Positions 35,749 through 44,884 of a DNA stretch of 64,000 nt are shown here, piece by piece. The notes below the pieces were generated by a model. It was not told the origin of the DNA, ran no database searches, and saw only the letters and a program-made list of their open reading frames with translations. The translations under genes were made by a program, and so were the position numbers. The stretch spans positions 3,342,293 to 3,406,292 of the forward strand of contig NZ_CP011102.1 of the NCBI RefSeq assembly GCF_003534205.1, given 5' to 3'. Position 1 is the first letter of the stretch. Every line of letters starts with the position of its first letter. Origin of the DNA: Listeria weihenstephanensis. Lineage in GTDB: Bacteria > Bacillota > Bacilli > Lactobacillales > Listeriaceae.

Positions 35749-36669
35749 ATGAAAATTGAGCGACTTATCGGGATTATTATGTTACTTCTCCAACGCGAGT
35801 TAGTTAGTGCTTCTGAAATGGCAACGATGTTTGAAGTTTCTAAACGAACGATTTATCGGGATATAGATACACTAGCCATGGCAAATATCCCAATTTATAC
35901 GCTGCCAGGGGTAAAAGGTGGTATTGGGATCATGCCAACCTATAAAGTCGATAAAAAACTACTCACCGTAGAAGATTTGACAGCGATTATTACAGGATTA
36001 GGTGGATTCGAACAACTTCTTTCCTCTACTGATATCAAAAAAACACTTTTAAAAATGAAAAATATGCTTGGCCATTCAAACGAGCTCCCAGCAAGTCCTA
36101 TTTCGCTCGATTTTTCGAATTTAGCGATGCGTCAGGAATTTAATGAGCAAGTGGAGAAATTACATTTAGCCATTAAGAAGCAACAATTCGTGGCCATCAC
36201 TTATATTGATCGTGACGGCAATCAAACAACGCGTTCCGTGGAGCCTTATCACCTACTTTTTCGGAATCGTTCTTGGTATCTTCAAGGTTATAGCTTGGAG
36301 CGCGAGGATTTTCGTACATTCAAACTGTCACGAATTATTGATTTAGAGGTCGCGGCTGAAACTTTCGAAGGTCGGGCATTTACCGTGAAGCCTCTGAATG
36401 CGCCAATAACACAACCTCCTTTTGAAATGCAGGAAGTTAGTCTTATTATTGATAAAACAGCGCGGGAACAAATCGTGCTTCGGTTTAACGTGAACTCCAT
36501 CGAGCCGCTAGACGAAACTTACTTTTTAGCTAAGGTGACGCTTCCAAATCATGAGGTTGGCTATCGTTTCCTTTTAACGTTGGGCGTGCATGTCACTATT
36601 CAGAATCAAGATGACTTTTACGACGGGTTTGTGGCGTATTTGCAGGAGATTCAAAATAAATATGATTAA
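35749..36669 (+). CDS. YafY-type HTH/WYL-domain transcriptional regulator
   Basis: 306 residues. N-terminal winged HTH (about 1-60: LLQRELVSASEMATMFEVSK, then RTIYRDIDTLAMANIP), a middle linker, and a WYL domain at about 140-210 with VEPYHLLFRNRSWYLQGYS, where the Trp-Tyr-Leu triad is directly visible. WYL domains bind nucleic acids or small ligands. AAGGAG precedes the ATG. Divergent from the effector-binding gene; self- and cross-regulation from the shared palindrome is likely but inferred. Confidence 0.92.
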   Translation: MKIERLIGIIMLLLQRELVSASEMATMFEVSKRTIYRDIDTLAMANIPIYTLPGVKGGIGIMPTYKVDKKLLTVEDLTAIITGLGGFEQLLSSTDIKKTLLKMKNMLGHSNELPASPISLDFSNLAMRQEFNEQVEKLHLAIKKQQFVAITYIDRDGNQTTRSVEPYHLLFRNRSWYLQGYSLEREDFRTFKLSRIIDLEVAAETFEGRAFTVKPLNAPITQPPFEMQEVSLIIDKTAREQIVLRFNVNSIEPLDETYFLAKVTLPNHEVGYRFLLTLGVHVTIQNQDDFYDGFVAYLQEIQNKYD

Positions 36670-36674
36670 GAATT

Positions 36675-36720
36675 AAGCCCACGCGATAGATTAAACTCAT
36701 ATCGTGTGGGCTTTACTCTA
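36675..36720 (+). terminator. Terminator after the WYL regulator gene
   Basis: Stem AAGCCCACGCGAT / ATCGTGTGGGCTT (36675-36687, 36700-36712) with one G-U pair that works only in the plus-strand RNA, so it belongs to the WYL gene. Confidence 0.7.
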
Positions 36721-37452
36721 TTTTTTGCGCGCCGCTACAAGTAGCATCATTGGTCTACGCAACTCATCTGGCATATCTGGATGGCTGTTTAACATGGCCG
36801 CATCTGGTTCTGGCTCCACTAATTTCACGAGTTCAAAACCAGTCTCAAGCAGCGTGTTCACGTATGTCGTCAACGTTTTATGATATTTCGCCACATCTTC
36901 GCCTAAGAAATTCGCCGTCCGCAAACCTTCCGTGAAATATTTATCCACTGGCCAATGCAATTTACTCCCATCCTCGTCATAGTACCAATCTTGCGTCCCT
37001 TGTGCCGTGAAAACCGGATGCTCAACGGAAAACACGAATTCGCCGCCGGATGCCAAACTATGATTTATTTTCTCGCACATCGCTTGAAATGATTCGATAT
37101 AATGGAAAGTAAGTGAGCTAATCACCACGTCAAAACTTGCAGGCGGGAAATCAATGTCCTCGAGCGCTTGACGGATATAGCTGATTTTCGGAGAATCCGT
37201 TTTTTTACGAGCCTCGGCTAACATATTTTCAGAAATGTCGACACCAACTGCTGATTCCGCACCATTTTCTATCGCATAAAGGCAATGCCAACCAAATCCA
37301 CATCCGAGATCTAGCACGCGTTTCCCACTGAAATCTGGCATCATTTTTTTGAATTCGTGCCATTCTCCCGCTCCTTTTAAACCGTCCACCGAGCGGCTCA
37401 TCTTGCTGTACTGCTCAAAAAAAGCAGGATTGTCATATTTATTTTCTTTCAT
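36718..37452 (-). CDS. Class I SAM-dependent methyltransferase
   Basis: 244 residues. Motif I is VLDLGCGFGWHCLYA (about 45-59), motif post-I VGVDISENML, motif II FDVVISSLTFHYI, and later FSVEHPVF. It belongs to the methyltransferase type 11 group, which acts on small molecules. The substrate is not deducible. It is a single gene on its strand, with the WYL gene converging on it. Confidence 0.85.
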   Translation of the reverse strand: MKENKYDNPAFFEQYSKMSRSVDGLKGAGEWHEFKKMMPDFSGKRVLDLGCGFGWHCLYAIENGAESAVGVDISENMLAEARKKTDSPKISYIRQALEDIDFPPASFDVVISSLTFHYIESFQAMCEKINHSLASGGEFVFSVEHPVFTAQGTQDWYYDEDGSKLHWPVDKYFTEGLRTANFLGEDVAKYHKTLTTYVNTLLETGFELVKLVEPEPDAAMLNSHPDMPDELRRPMMLLVAARKK

Positions 37453-37567
37453 CTTGAAGCACCTCTTTCTTTTATGTATATATTATCACAAAAAGTAGAT
37501 CGCAGAAAAACAATCGGACAGCAGTTTTTTTGACGAATTAAGCGGAATCAATTTGAACTACGCTACT

Positions 37568-37963
37568 TCACCCTTCAGTAAGCGCATAGTATTTTTTTGT
37601 TTCACCGTTTACTTCCACGATTAAAACGTCGTCACGTTCTTTAACGTTAAACACTTTAGTGCCTTTAGCTAAAATTGTTGCGTCACCATTATCAAAATTC
37701 CTCACTGATTTCTTCTTTGAAAAGCTAGTTTTGATTTCACCGATTTGCACGTTTTTTGTCAGTTCTAATTCATTGACCCAATCAATATTTGTCTCATAAA
37801 CGATACTATTTAATTGAAAAATATCAGCATCTATATCTGCATTTAAAATTTCTGCCGCAGTTGGATTTTTTGAAGTTGTGCTCTCTACAGTTGCATTATC
37901 TCTCTGACAACCAAACATTGAAAAAAGCGATAATACAATTATAACTGCGCTAATTTTATTCAT
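37568..37963 (-). CDS. Small lipoprotein of unknown function
   Basis: 131 residues from the ATG at 37963, chosen because AAGGAGGCGG precedes it; the longer frame adds a charged, unlikely leader. The signal ends FSMFGC (lipobox), then a polar linker and a small domain with YETNIDWVNELELTKNVQIG. No family recognised. Exposed outside the membrane. It lies downstream of the chitinase gene on the same strand but beyond its terminator. Confidence 0.65.
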   Translation of the reverse strand: MNKISAVIIVLSLFSMFGCQRDNATVESTTSKNPTAAEILNADIDADIFQLNSIVYETNIDWVNELELTKNVQIGEIKTSFSKKKSVRNFDNGDATILAKGTKVFNVKERDDVLIVEVNGETKKYYALTEG

Positions 37964-37981
37964 AATCCGCCTCCTTACAGC

Positions 37982-38012
37982 AAAAATGCCCTCCATTTAG
38001 GAAGGCATTTTT
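37982..38012 (-). terminator. Terminator of the chitinase gene
   Basis: Stem AAAAATGCC / GGCATTTTT (37982-37990, 38004-38012) with an inner CC/GG extension, 24 bp after the chitinase stop codon on the minus strand. Confidence 0.75.
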
Positions 38013-38035
38013 AACAGTACAACTAGCCTACGTGT

Positions 38036-40330
38036 TTATTTTTTTCTCAAATAAAATGCGGTCGTCCCTGCCAGCAGGCCTCCCAATAATACTAAGCCTA
38101 ACGGGAAATCATCACCTGTTTGTGGTAAGCTGCTATTCGGTTCTACTTTTGCTGGTGCGTTCGGACTGGGCTCTGCAACCGGGCTCACATTTTCGACTTT
38201 ATCCGGTGCTTTGTCTGGAGCTTTATTTACCAGTATTTTCGCCGTCACTTTATTGCTATCTTTCGAGACATTTCCTGCAGCGTCAAACGCCTTGACTGTA
38301 TAGCTGTATGACTGGCCTTGTTTCACTTGCTTATCTGTGTAAGTTGGGTTTGTTACTGTCGCGATTTCTTTACCATCGCGATACACTTTATAACCCGCCA
38401 CTGCAACGTTATCTTTGGAAGCATCCCAATTTAGAACAACTTCCTCACTCGTCACTTTAGCCACACGTAAATTGCTTGGAACGCTTGGTGCCGCTATGTC
38501 CTCTACTTTTGGTGGAACCTCTGCGCCTTCATAAACTAACTGCTGGCCAAGTTCTTGACCTGATGCCGTCATTCTTTGCGCTAATGTGACTGTTTTTAAA
38601 TCGGTTGGGGCAATGTTCGATTTTAAACGGAATTTGTAGCTCTCACCTTGTGAAATAAGTCGTGCATCGGAGGAAGCTAAATCAACGACGGTATAGCCGT
38701 TTGCCGCCTTGACCACACCCGCTTTATCATCTGCCGCAATCAATTTTTCACCATCGCGAATGGGAATGTATAATCTCGGTAACTTGATCGTTTCCGCTGC
38801 TGTTTCGATAGGTTTTAGAACATCGCTCGTTTCGTTTGCAACCTCTTTATTTGTAATCGTAATTTCATAGCCTGTGCCATCATTCGTGTACGGCGTCACA
38901 GTCATTTCAACCGCTAAATCCTGATATGGCAACGCGTTACCTGCCAAATTACCAGCACCGAACATGCCGTTTTTAATTGCGGTTGTTAGTTCATCACGTT
39001 TTGTCGATGTTGTCGGCTTATCCTGCGATTGCATCCACGAAATGACCCCACCCAAATTATTTTCTTTCACATAGTTCGCCTTGGCTGTCACAGACTTAAC
39101 GTTGTCATATGTGAAAAATGCGCCCGTTTCTTTACTATATAAATACGGTGCTTTAGCGATATCATCCCAGTATTCCGTCAAGCCTGGCGTCACTGCTTTT
39201 AACGTATCAATGCTGCGATAAGACCAGATCCCGCCAACCGTTCCACCGTCACCAGCGACAAGCGGTTTTTCATTATTCGCGCCATTACTCGTGGAACCGT
39301 CCGCGTTTTTATTCGTGCGCTCCACTGCTTGAAATAGGCCCGGCAGACTCGTGTTCGTGCCCTCTGCCACCGTATTCCAACCACGCGTGTAAAATGCGGC
39401 GCCAATCACGATTTTCTCAGAAGGAACACCCTTACTTTGCAAATATTTCGTCACACCATCCACCGACAAACCATAGTTCGCATAAGGATCATTCGGATTA
39501 TCATAAAGCGCCGTCTGATGCCCAGTTACACTATCCCAAGCACCATGCATATCGTACGTCATCATGTTTCCAAAATCAATAATTTCAAAAACTTTCTCAA
39601 TATCAATACCCTGACTCATCGTCCACTGCGACGCTGGCAAAGCTACAGACAACTCATATGTCCGATCCAACGTCTCACCCTGTGCATCAAGCGCCGTACG
39701 CAAATCCTGCAACAATGTCACATAATTCGCCTTATCCGCAGGCCCAGCATTTGGCGTTCCTTCATCTTCCTTATTATCAAGCAAATCCCCATCACGAGGC
39801 GAATTCGGATACTCCCAATCCACATCCACAAAATCCATGTTCGTATATTTCACAAACTTCATGACATTCTGTACAAAATTAGCGCGCGCTGTATCATTTG
39901 CTGCCATTTCAGAAAAATCACCCGACTTTGACCAACCGCCAAGAGAAACCCCAATTTTCAAGTTTGGATTGGCCGCACGTAAATCTTGAAGCGCATTCAA
40001 AATGCCCCCCATCGCTGTTTTCTGGCCAACCGCAGCACTCACGGCCGCATCTTTATCTGTGAAAACCAAATTCCCCGCACTATCAAAATCCATAAATGCA
40101 AAATTTAAATGTGTCAATTTGTCAGCTGGAATATCTTTTGGATAGAACTTACCTTCAGATTCTGTAATCGACCAATCACCATAGTACATCACGTTTCGAT
40201 ACGGTGACTTCGCTTCCGCTGCAGCCACTTTTGGCGTGTTTACGATTCCTAAAATACCCGATAAAGCAATTGATAAAACAAGTAATATCGCTGTCAAACT
40301 CCCAAAAATCTGTTTTGTCCTCTTTTTCAT
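38036..40330 (-). CDS. Sortase-anchored GH18 chitinase
   Basis: 764 residues from the ATG at 40330 with GGGAGG seven bases upstream (the frame opens five codons earlier, inside that site). Signal peptide about 1-38. GH18 catalytic domain about 43-450: IGVSLGGWSKSG substrate strand and DFVDVDWEYP with the DxxDxDxE motif, catalytic Glu near 173. Then a domain with many Val/Thr (about 470-610), a fibronectin type III domain (about 620-705, VPSNLRVAKVTSEEVVLNWD) and a C-terminal LPQTG, hydrophobic helix and LRKK tail, so sortase A should link it to the wall. Listeria chitinases are often secreted free, so the anchor is of note. Confidence 0.93.
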   Translation of the reverse strand: MKKRTKQIFGSLTAILLVLSIALSGILGIVNTPKVAAAEAKSPYRNVMYYGDWSITESEGKFYPKDIPADKLTHLNFAFMDFDSAGNLVFTDKDAAVSAAVGQKTAMGGILNALQDLRAANPNLKIGVSLGGWSKSGDFSEMAANDTARANFVQNVMKFVKYTNMDFVDVDWEYPNSPRDGDLLDNKEDEGTPNAGPADKANYVTLLQDLRTALDAQGETLDRTYELSVALPASQWTMSQGIDIEKVFEIIDFGNMMTYDMHGAWDSVTGHQTALYDNPNDPYANYGLSVDGVTKYLQSKGVPSEKIVIGAAFYTRGWNTVAEGTNTSLPGLFQAVERTNKNADGSTSNGANNEKPLVAGDGGTVGGIWSYRSIDTLKAVTPGLTEYWDDIAKAPYLYSKETGAFFTYDNVKSVTAKANYVKENNLGGVISWMQSQDKPTTSTKRDELTTAIKNGMFGAGNLAGNALPYQDLAVEMTVTPYTNDGTGYEITITNKEVANETSDVLKPIETAAETIKLPRLYIPIRDGEKLIAADDKAGVVKAANGYTVVDLASSDARLISQGESYKFRLKSNIAPTDLKTVTLAQRMTASGQELGQQLVYEGAEVPPKVEDIAAPSVPSNLRVAKVTSEEVVLNWDASKDNVAVAGYKVYRDGKEIATVTNPTYTDKQVKQGQSYSYTVKAFDAAGNVSKDSNKVTAKILVNKAPDKAPDKVENVSPVAEPSPNAPAKVEPNSSLPQTGDDFPLGLVLLGGLLAGTTAFYLRKK

Positions 40331-40378
40331 TTTTTTGCCTCCCAATTTTTCCGTAATGTCCCCAAGTTTCCTCCATTT

Positions 40379-40413
40379 TTTGTGGTCACCTCCACAAACA
40401 GGCAGCGCTTACA
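40379..40413 (-). promoter_or_regulatory. cre-like site and small hairpin in the chitinase leader
   Basis: TGTAAGCGCTGCCT (40413-40400, minus strand) matches the CcpA consensus well. Next to it, TTTGTGG-N6-CCACAAA (40379-40398) can form a 7-bp stem. Together they suggest carbon catabolite control of chitinase, as for the LPMO gene. Confidence 0.5.
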
Positions 40414-40570
40414 ATTTAAGCGTCCCGAATAAACTCCCAATCTACTCTATCTTATCATATTTATTCTGAAAATTACATCTAAAAAGATAAAACCACAGTA
40501 TTATAATGTTAAAAACGCCTCTTGCAAATCCCGCCTATTTCCGCGAGCTTACAAAAAGCGTTTTCGATAA

Positions 40571-41230
40571 CTATACTAATGATTTTAAAGTTTCCAAACG
40601 AAGTTCATCCGTTCCAGCAAGCACAACATCCGCACGTCTCAAAACTGTCGCATCGCCAATCCCGATAGCTCGAATTCCAGCATCTTTGATTGAATCCACA
40701 CCAGCGGCCGCATCCTCCACACCGACACAAACATCGGCGGGTAAATCGAGCAGTTCAAGCGCCTTCAAGAAAATCTCAGGGTCTGGTTTTGATTTCTCAA
40801 TTTTCGCTGCATCGACCACGAAATCAAACTGCTCACGTATGCCTAATGACTGCAAAATCACCTCGGCATTTTTCGATGCAGAAGCCACTGCAGTACGAAT
40901 TCCAGCCTGTTTTAGCTCATCCAAAAAAGCTTCCATGCCTGGTAAAATATCGCTCGGCTTAATATCCACGATCGTCTCTTTATACAGCTCATTTTTCCAA
41001 TCCGCCATCTCATTTTTTTCAGTGGCATTAAAATCTGCTAAACGATCTCCATATTCCAAAATCCGATCTAAAGAATCCATCCGACTAACGCCCTTTAATT
41101 CCTCATTAAACACGCGATCGATCTTTATATCAAGCCGCTCTGCAAGCTTTTTCCAAGCACGGTAATGGTACTCCGCTGTATCCGTAATAACACCATCCAA
41201 ATCAAAAATAACGCCTTCTAACTTTTCCAT
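40571..41230 (-). CDS. pgmB: Beta-phosphoglucomutase
   Basis: 219-residue HAD-superfamily enzyme. Nucleophile and acid/base Asp are in GVIFDLDGVITDTAEYHYRAW (DLD, residues about 10-12), the cap has RMDSLDRIL, the Ser/Thr motif is ASASKNAE, and the Mg site is GVEDAAAGVDSIKDAG. It converts beta-glucose-1-phosphate, the product of GH65 phosphorylases, to glucose-6-phosphate. It follows the permease genes on the minus strand, tying them to the two GH65 genes of the locus. Confidence 0.93.
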   Translation of the reverse strand: MEKLEGVIFDLDGVITDTAEYHYRAWKKLAERLDIKIDRVFNEELKGVSRMDSLDRILEYGDRLADFNATEKNEMADWKNELYKETIVDIKPSDILPGMEAFLDELKQAGIRTAVASASKNAEVILQSLGIREQFDFVVDAAKIEKSKPDPEIFLKALELLDLPADVCVGVEDAAAGVDSIKDAGIRAIGIGDATVLRRADVVLAGTDELRLETLKSLV

Positions 41231-41251
41231 CCTAAACTCCTTTTGGAAAGC

Positions 41252-42076
41252 CTACTTATCACCACCGATACGTACGCCTTTCATGAAATATTTATTCAAA
41301 ACAATGTATAAAATCAAAATCGGAATAATCGAGACAACCGAGGCCGCCATAATATAATTCCACTGGGTCGCATTTTGCGTCTGAAACGACTGCAAACCAA
41401 GCGTCAACGTGTATTTTTCTGGGGATGTAATATAGAGTAACGGTTTCATGAATTCATTCCACAAACCGAGAAATACAAATACACCTTGCGTTGCGATCGA
41501 CGCTTGAGCCATCGGGAAAACGATTCGGAAAAACGTCTGCGTCCGGCTGAGCCCGTCCATTTGCGCGGCTTCCTCGACCTCTTTCGGGAAGTTCACAAAG
41601 AATTGACGCATCATGAAAATGTAACCGAAGTTAATGGCACCTGGTAAAATCAGTGCATTATACGTATCCAAAATCCCAATCGATTTCATAATTAAATAGT
41701 TTGGAATAAGCAAAATTTGCGCTGGGACCATAATCACCGCTAAAATAATCAAAAACATCTGCTTTCTTCCAGGAAAACTGAGTCGTGCCAGTGCATATCC
41801 CGCCATACTATTAAAAATAATATTTAGGATCGTTCCAGAAGTTGCGATGATAAATGAGTTCAATATCCACCTCGGAAATAGCGGATCTCGCGTGAAAATA
41901 TAGCTGAAATTTTCAAGTGTCGGCGCTTTCGGTAGTAAAGAAAGTCCGCCACCGATGATCTCACTATAAGGTTTGAATGACGCCATCACCGCCCATAAGA
42001 ACGGGTACAGCGTCACTAATCCGTAACCAATTAGCAACGTGTAGGTTAAGATTTTCCAAAAACGTTTTATCTTCAT
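41252..42076 (-). CDS. Sugar ABC transporter permease (MalG-type)
   Basis: 274 residues with six membrane helices and the EAA loop EEAAQMDGLSRTQTFFRIVFPM (about 180-200), the contact with the ATPase. The family N-terminus LVTLYPFLWAVMASFK is present. It forms the pore with the MalF-type permease, whose gene overlaps by 4 bp. No ATPase gene lies in the locus, so a shared MsmX/MalK-type ATPase encoded elsewhere is expected. Confidence 0.93.
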   Translation of the reverse strand: MKIKRFWKILTYTLLIGYGLVTLYPFLWAVMASFKPYSEIIGGGLSLLPKAPTLENFSYIFTRDPLFPRWILNSFIIATSGTILNIIFNSMAGYALARLSFPGRKQMFLIILAVIMVPAQILLIPNYLIMKSIGILDTYNALILPGAINFGYIFMMRQFFVNFPKEVEEAAQMDGLSRTQTFFRIVFPMAQASIATQGVFVFLGLWNEFMKPLLYITSPEKYTLTLGLQSFQTQNATQWNYIMAASVVSIIPILILYIVLNKYFMKGVRIGGDK

Positions 42077-42996
42077 GATGCCGCACCTCCGTCCTCATTA
42101 ACATCTTCTTTATTCAACTTCCGCGCGAGCATCGACACTACGAAGATGATAATCGTCAGTAAAATCGCGATTGCCGAAGCATACCCCATTGTATCGAACG
42201 ATTTAAACGCGTACTGATAAATAATGAGTGAAAGCGTTAATGTGGCGTTATTCGGGCCACCACTCCCACCAGAAATGATATATGCTTGGTCAAAAAGTTG
42301 AAAACAGCCGATAATACCCATTAAAAGGACATAATTCGTAATCGGTGCAATCTGAGGAACTGTAATCCGCGTCAAACGTTTCCAAGCATTCGCGCCGTCC
42401 ACCTGCGCCGCCTCGTACATCGTTTTCGGAATATCCTGCAAGCCCGCCAAGTAAATCGTCATGAAAAACGGCACAGTAGACCAAATATTCATCACCATAA
42501 TCGTACCAAGCGCGAATTGCGTTTCATTAATAAAATTAATCGGTTCACTAAGAATGCCAAAATCAACTAAAATATTATTGACTGGTCCAGTTAAACTGAA
42601 TAAAAACATGAATATCATAGTCAGCGCCGAGCTCGACGTTAACGTAGGTAGGAAAAAGATCGTTCGGAATGTATTTTGAAATTTAATTCCCGAATTAAGT
42701 AATGACGCCATTAATAACGCCAAAATCGTCTGGCAGGGCACCACGATAATAACATAGCGTACTGTGTTTTTGAGCGCAATCCAGACACGCTCATCTTGGA
42801 ATGCGTTAGTATAATTCTTCAGCCCAACAAACTGGTAGCTGGATTCGCCGACTAGACTAACTTTGTTTAAAGATAGGAATAATGCGTAGATAATTGGTAT
42901 CAATGTGAAAACGGTCATGATAATGATTGTTGGTAACATGAAAGAGATACCTTGTGCGGCTTCTTTTGCCTTACGCTTAGACTTGTTTGGATTCAT
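42073..42996 (-). CDS. Sugar ABC transporter permease (MalF-type)
   Basis: 307 residues from the ATG at 42996, which has AAAGGGAG upstream; the longer frame starts before that site. Six helices, N-terminal FMLPTIIIMTVFTLIPIIYALFLS (first helix), and the EAA loop MYEAAQVDGANAWKRLTRITVP (about 205-225). Partner of the MalG-type permease. It is separated from the upstream binding-protein gene by 436 bp holding two structured repeats, unusual inside an ABC operon. Confidence 0.92.
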   Translation of the reverse strand: MNPNKSKRKAKEAAQGISFMLPTIIIMTVFTLIPIIYALFLSLNKVSLVGESSYQFVGLKNYTNAFQDERVWIALKNTVRYVIIVVPCQTILALLMASLLNSGIKFQNTFRTIFFLPTLTSSSALTMIFMFLFSLTGPVNNILVDFGILSEPINFINETQFALGTIMVMNIWSTVPFFMTIYLAGLQDIPKTMYEAAQVDGANAWKRLTRITVPQIAPITNYVLLMGIIGCFQLFDQAYIISGGSGGPNNATLTLSLIIYQYAFKSFDTMGYASAIAILLTIIIFVVSMLARKLNKEDVNEDGGAAS

Positions 42997-43192
42997 TTTT
43001 TCAACTCCCTTTGTTGAGGTATTCCTTGCCAAATTAGAGCTTCGATATACTTGAGAATGTGATAAGTATTTAATCCATCAGTGGCTCTTAGACGCCAAGT
43101 TCGGAAGCTGCCTCCTGTTTTTTATGGAAGTTTGGGCTTCTCGAGGATATAGAATATCGAGATTCGTGCTTGAGTCATGTTCCGCGCCTTCG

Positions 43193-43436
43193 GATCTAGC
43201 TCCAACAGCCAACTCCTCGAAAACTTCACACCCTCCACAAAAACCAAGTGCGGGTTTTTATTGCGGCCGCTCCAGTTTTTTTCGGAGCTAAACGGGCTGT
43301 TTCCGCTTTTCAGGCGATCTAGCTCCAACAGCCAGCCTCTCGGAATTTTCGGTGCCTCCGAAAAATCCAAGAGAAGGATTTATCTGCGCCCCCTAACAAA
43401 TTCTGTCGAGGCTAACGGGCTGTTTCCGCTTTTCAG
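43193..43436. repeat. Two tandem 121-bp structured elements between binding-protein and permease genes
   Basis: Units 43193-43313 and 43316-43436 share both ends almost exactly (GATCTAGCTCCAACAGCCA at one end, CGGGCTGTTTCCGCTTTTCAG minus a few bases at the other). Each can close with AACAGCC/GGCTGTT (43204-43210 with 43295-43301; 43327-43333 with 43418-43424). Inner stems keep pairing though the bases differ (AAAACC/GGTTTT versus AAATCC/GGATTT), a sign of selection for structure. The second unit overlaps the stop codon of the binding-protein gene. Confidence 0.75.
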
Positions 43437-44704
43437 TTTTTCAATTGTGTTTTTATATCATTATTCGCACTCGTCGTCGCTTTTGTCATCGCTTCTTTCA
43501 GTGTCATTTCGCCTTTGAGCGCTGATGGGAGCATGTTTTTGTATTGGTCTGCAACAATCGAAAGTGTCGTTCCGTCTTGCCATGGTGTCGCATATTCTGC
43601 GCCAGCTACGAACGGTTTTAAAATCGGATCTGTCTCAATTTTCATTTCTTTCGCTACGGATTGGCGTGATGGCAATACTGATGCGCCCTCTGCCCATGTC
43701 TTCATGCCTGTTTTCCCTGTGAAATATTGAATCAATTCCCACGCTGCATCTTTGTCTTTTGCTGCCGCGTTCATCGAATAACTCACCGTGAATACCATCG
43801 TTCCTTTTTTACCATCAATCGTTGGTACTTCTTTCGTTCCAAATTTCACATCTGGGAAGTTCTGCTCTAAATGTGCGATTGCCCAGTTTCCTTCGACCAT
43901 CATCGCCGCTTTTCCAGCTCCAAATGAGTCTCCTGACCAGTCTTGTCCCAAATCAGCTGGGCGTTTAATCAAGCCTTTTTGATACCAATCTACTAGTGGT
44001 TGTAATGCTGTTATAATTTTTGGATTATCCAGATTAGAGTAGCCATCTTTATCTAAAATTGGTTCTCCAGATGCTTGCGCGATGTACATTTGGCGAGCAA
44101 GGTCAGCCGTGAAGGCACTAGGAACAACGTCTTTCGGCAATTTAGCTTTTAAATTTTCAAGGAAAGTCCCCATTTTGTCAGCCGTTGTAGGAATTGTATT
44201 TGGATCAATCCCAGCATCCGCGAACATCTTCTCGTTATAGAAAATTCCAAGTGTCGAATAATCTTTCGGCAAGCCATACTGCGCCTTATCTTCGCCTGTA
44301 AATGCACTGTAAACAGGTTTATAAAAATCATCTTTATTAAAATCTTTCGTCTTCGAAATGTAATCGTCGAGCGGTGCCAGAACTTTCTTATCAATCAAAC
44401 TCGGTGCAAGATAAGCATCCACATAAAATACGTCTGGTGCTGTTCCACCAACTAAATCCGTCTGAAGTTGTGTTTCGTAGTCATTGTAAACCTTCTCTTT
44501 CACCTTAATTCCAGACTCTTTTTCAAAGTCTGCAATAAGTTTTTTGCGTGTTGTATTCTCCGCTTCTGTACCTTTCCAAACCCCTAGCGTCACCGTTTTC
44601 CCCTCTGTTGATGCCTTATCTTTCGTTCCATTTCCGCAGGCAACTGTAAACACCAATGCAAAAACAGCCATCATTACTCCCAACATCTTTAAAACCTTTT
44701 TCAT
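43433..44704 (-). CDS. Sugar ABC transporter substrate-binding lipoprotein
   Basis: 423 residues, family 1 solute-binding protein (MalE-like). Signal with lipobox FTVAC, so anchored outside by a lipid. Typical blocks: VTLGVWKGTEAENTTRKKLI at the mature start, GTAPDVFYVDAYLAPSLI (about 95-112), YGLPKDYSTLGIFYNEKMF, and KAAMMVEGNWAI. It should bind an alpha-glucoside, by association with GH65 and pgmB. The promoter at 44758-44786 contains a LacI-type operator, and a cre-like site follows. Confidence 0.93.
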   Translation of the reverse strand: MKKVLKMLGVMMAVFALVFTVACGNGTKDKASTEGKTVTLGVWKGTEAENTTRKKLIADFEKESGIKVKEKVYNDYETQLQTDLVGGTAPDVFYVDAYLAPSLIDKKVLAPLDDYISKTKDFNKDDFYKPVYSAFTGEDKAQYGLPKDYSTLGIFYNEKMFADAGIDPNTIPTTADKMGTFLENLKAKLPKDVVPSAFTADLARQMYIAQASGEPILDKDGYSNLDNPKIITALQPLVDWYQKGLIKRPADLGQDWSGDSFGAGKAAMMVEGNWAIAHLEQNFPDVKFGTKEVPTIDGKKGTMVFTVSYSMNAAAKDKDAAWELIQYFTGKTGMKTWAEGASVLPSRQSVAKEMKIETDPILKPFVAGAEYATPWQDGTTLSIVADQYKNMLPSALKGEMTLKEAMTKATTSANNDIKTQLKN

Positions 44705-44734
44705 AAAAATTCCCTCTCCTTTTCATCTAATTTA

Positions 44735-44786
44735 AGAAAGCGTATTCATTTAACGTTATTCTATTCCAAAACGTTTCGGATGTCAA
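44735..44786 (-). promoter_or_regulatory. Promoter of the binding-protein gene with spacer operator and cre
   Basis: Minus strand -35 TTGACA (44786-44781), 17-bp spacer, -10 TAGAAT (44763-44758). The spacer holds CCGAAACGTTTTGG (44779-44766), a LacI-type palindrome. A cre-like TGAATACGCTTTCT lies at 44748-44735, just after the expected transcript start. This gives repression by the local LacI protein plus catabolite control. Confidence 0.75.
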
Positions 44787-44884
44787 GCGCTTATTTTTAA
44801 AATAATAAATGTTTAGAGTTGTAACTTTCGCTAATATCGCCTAAAATAGGGATAAATGGTAATTAGAATTGGAGGTATAACGTT

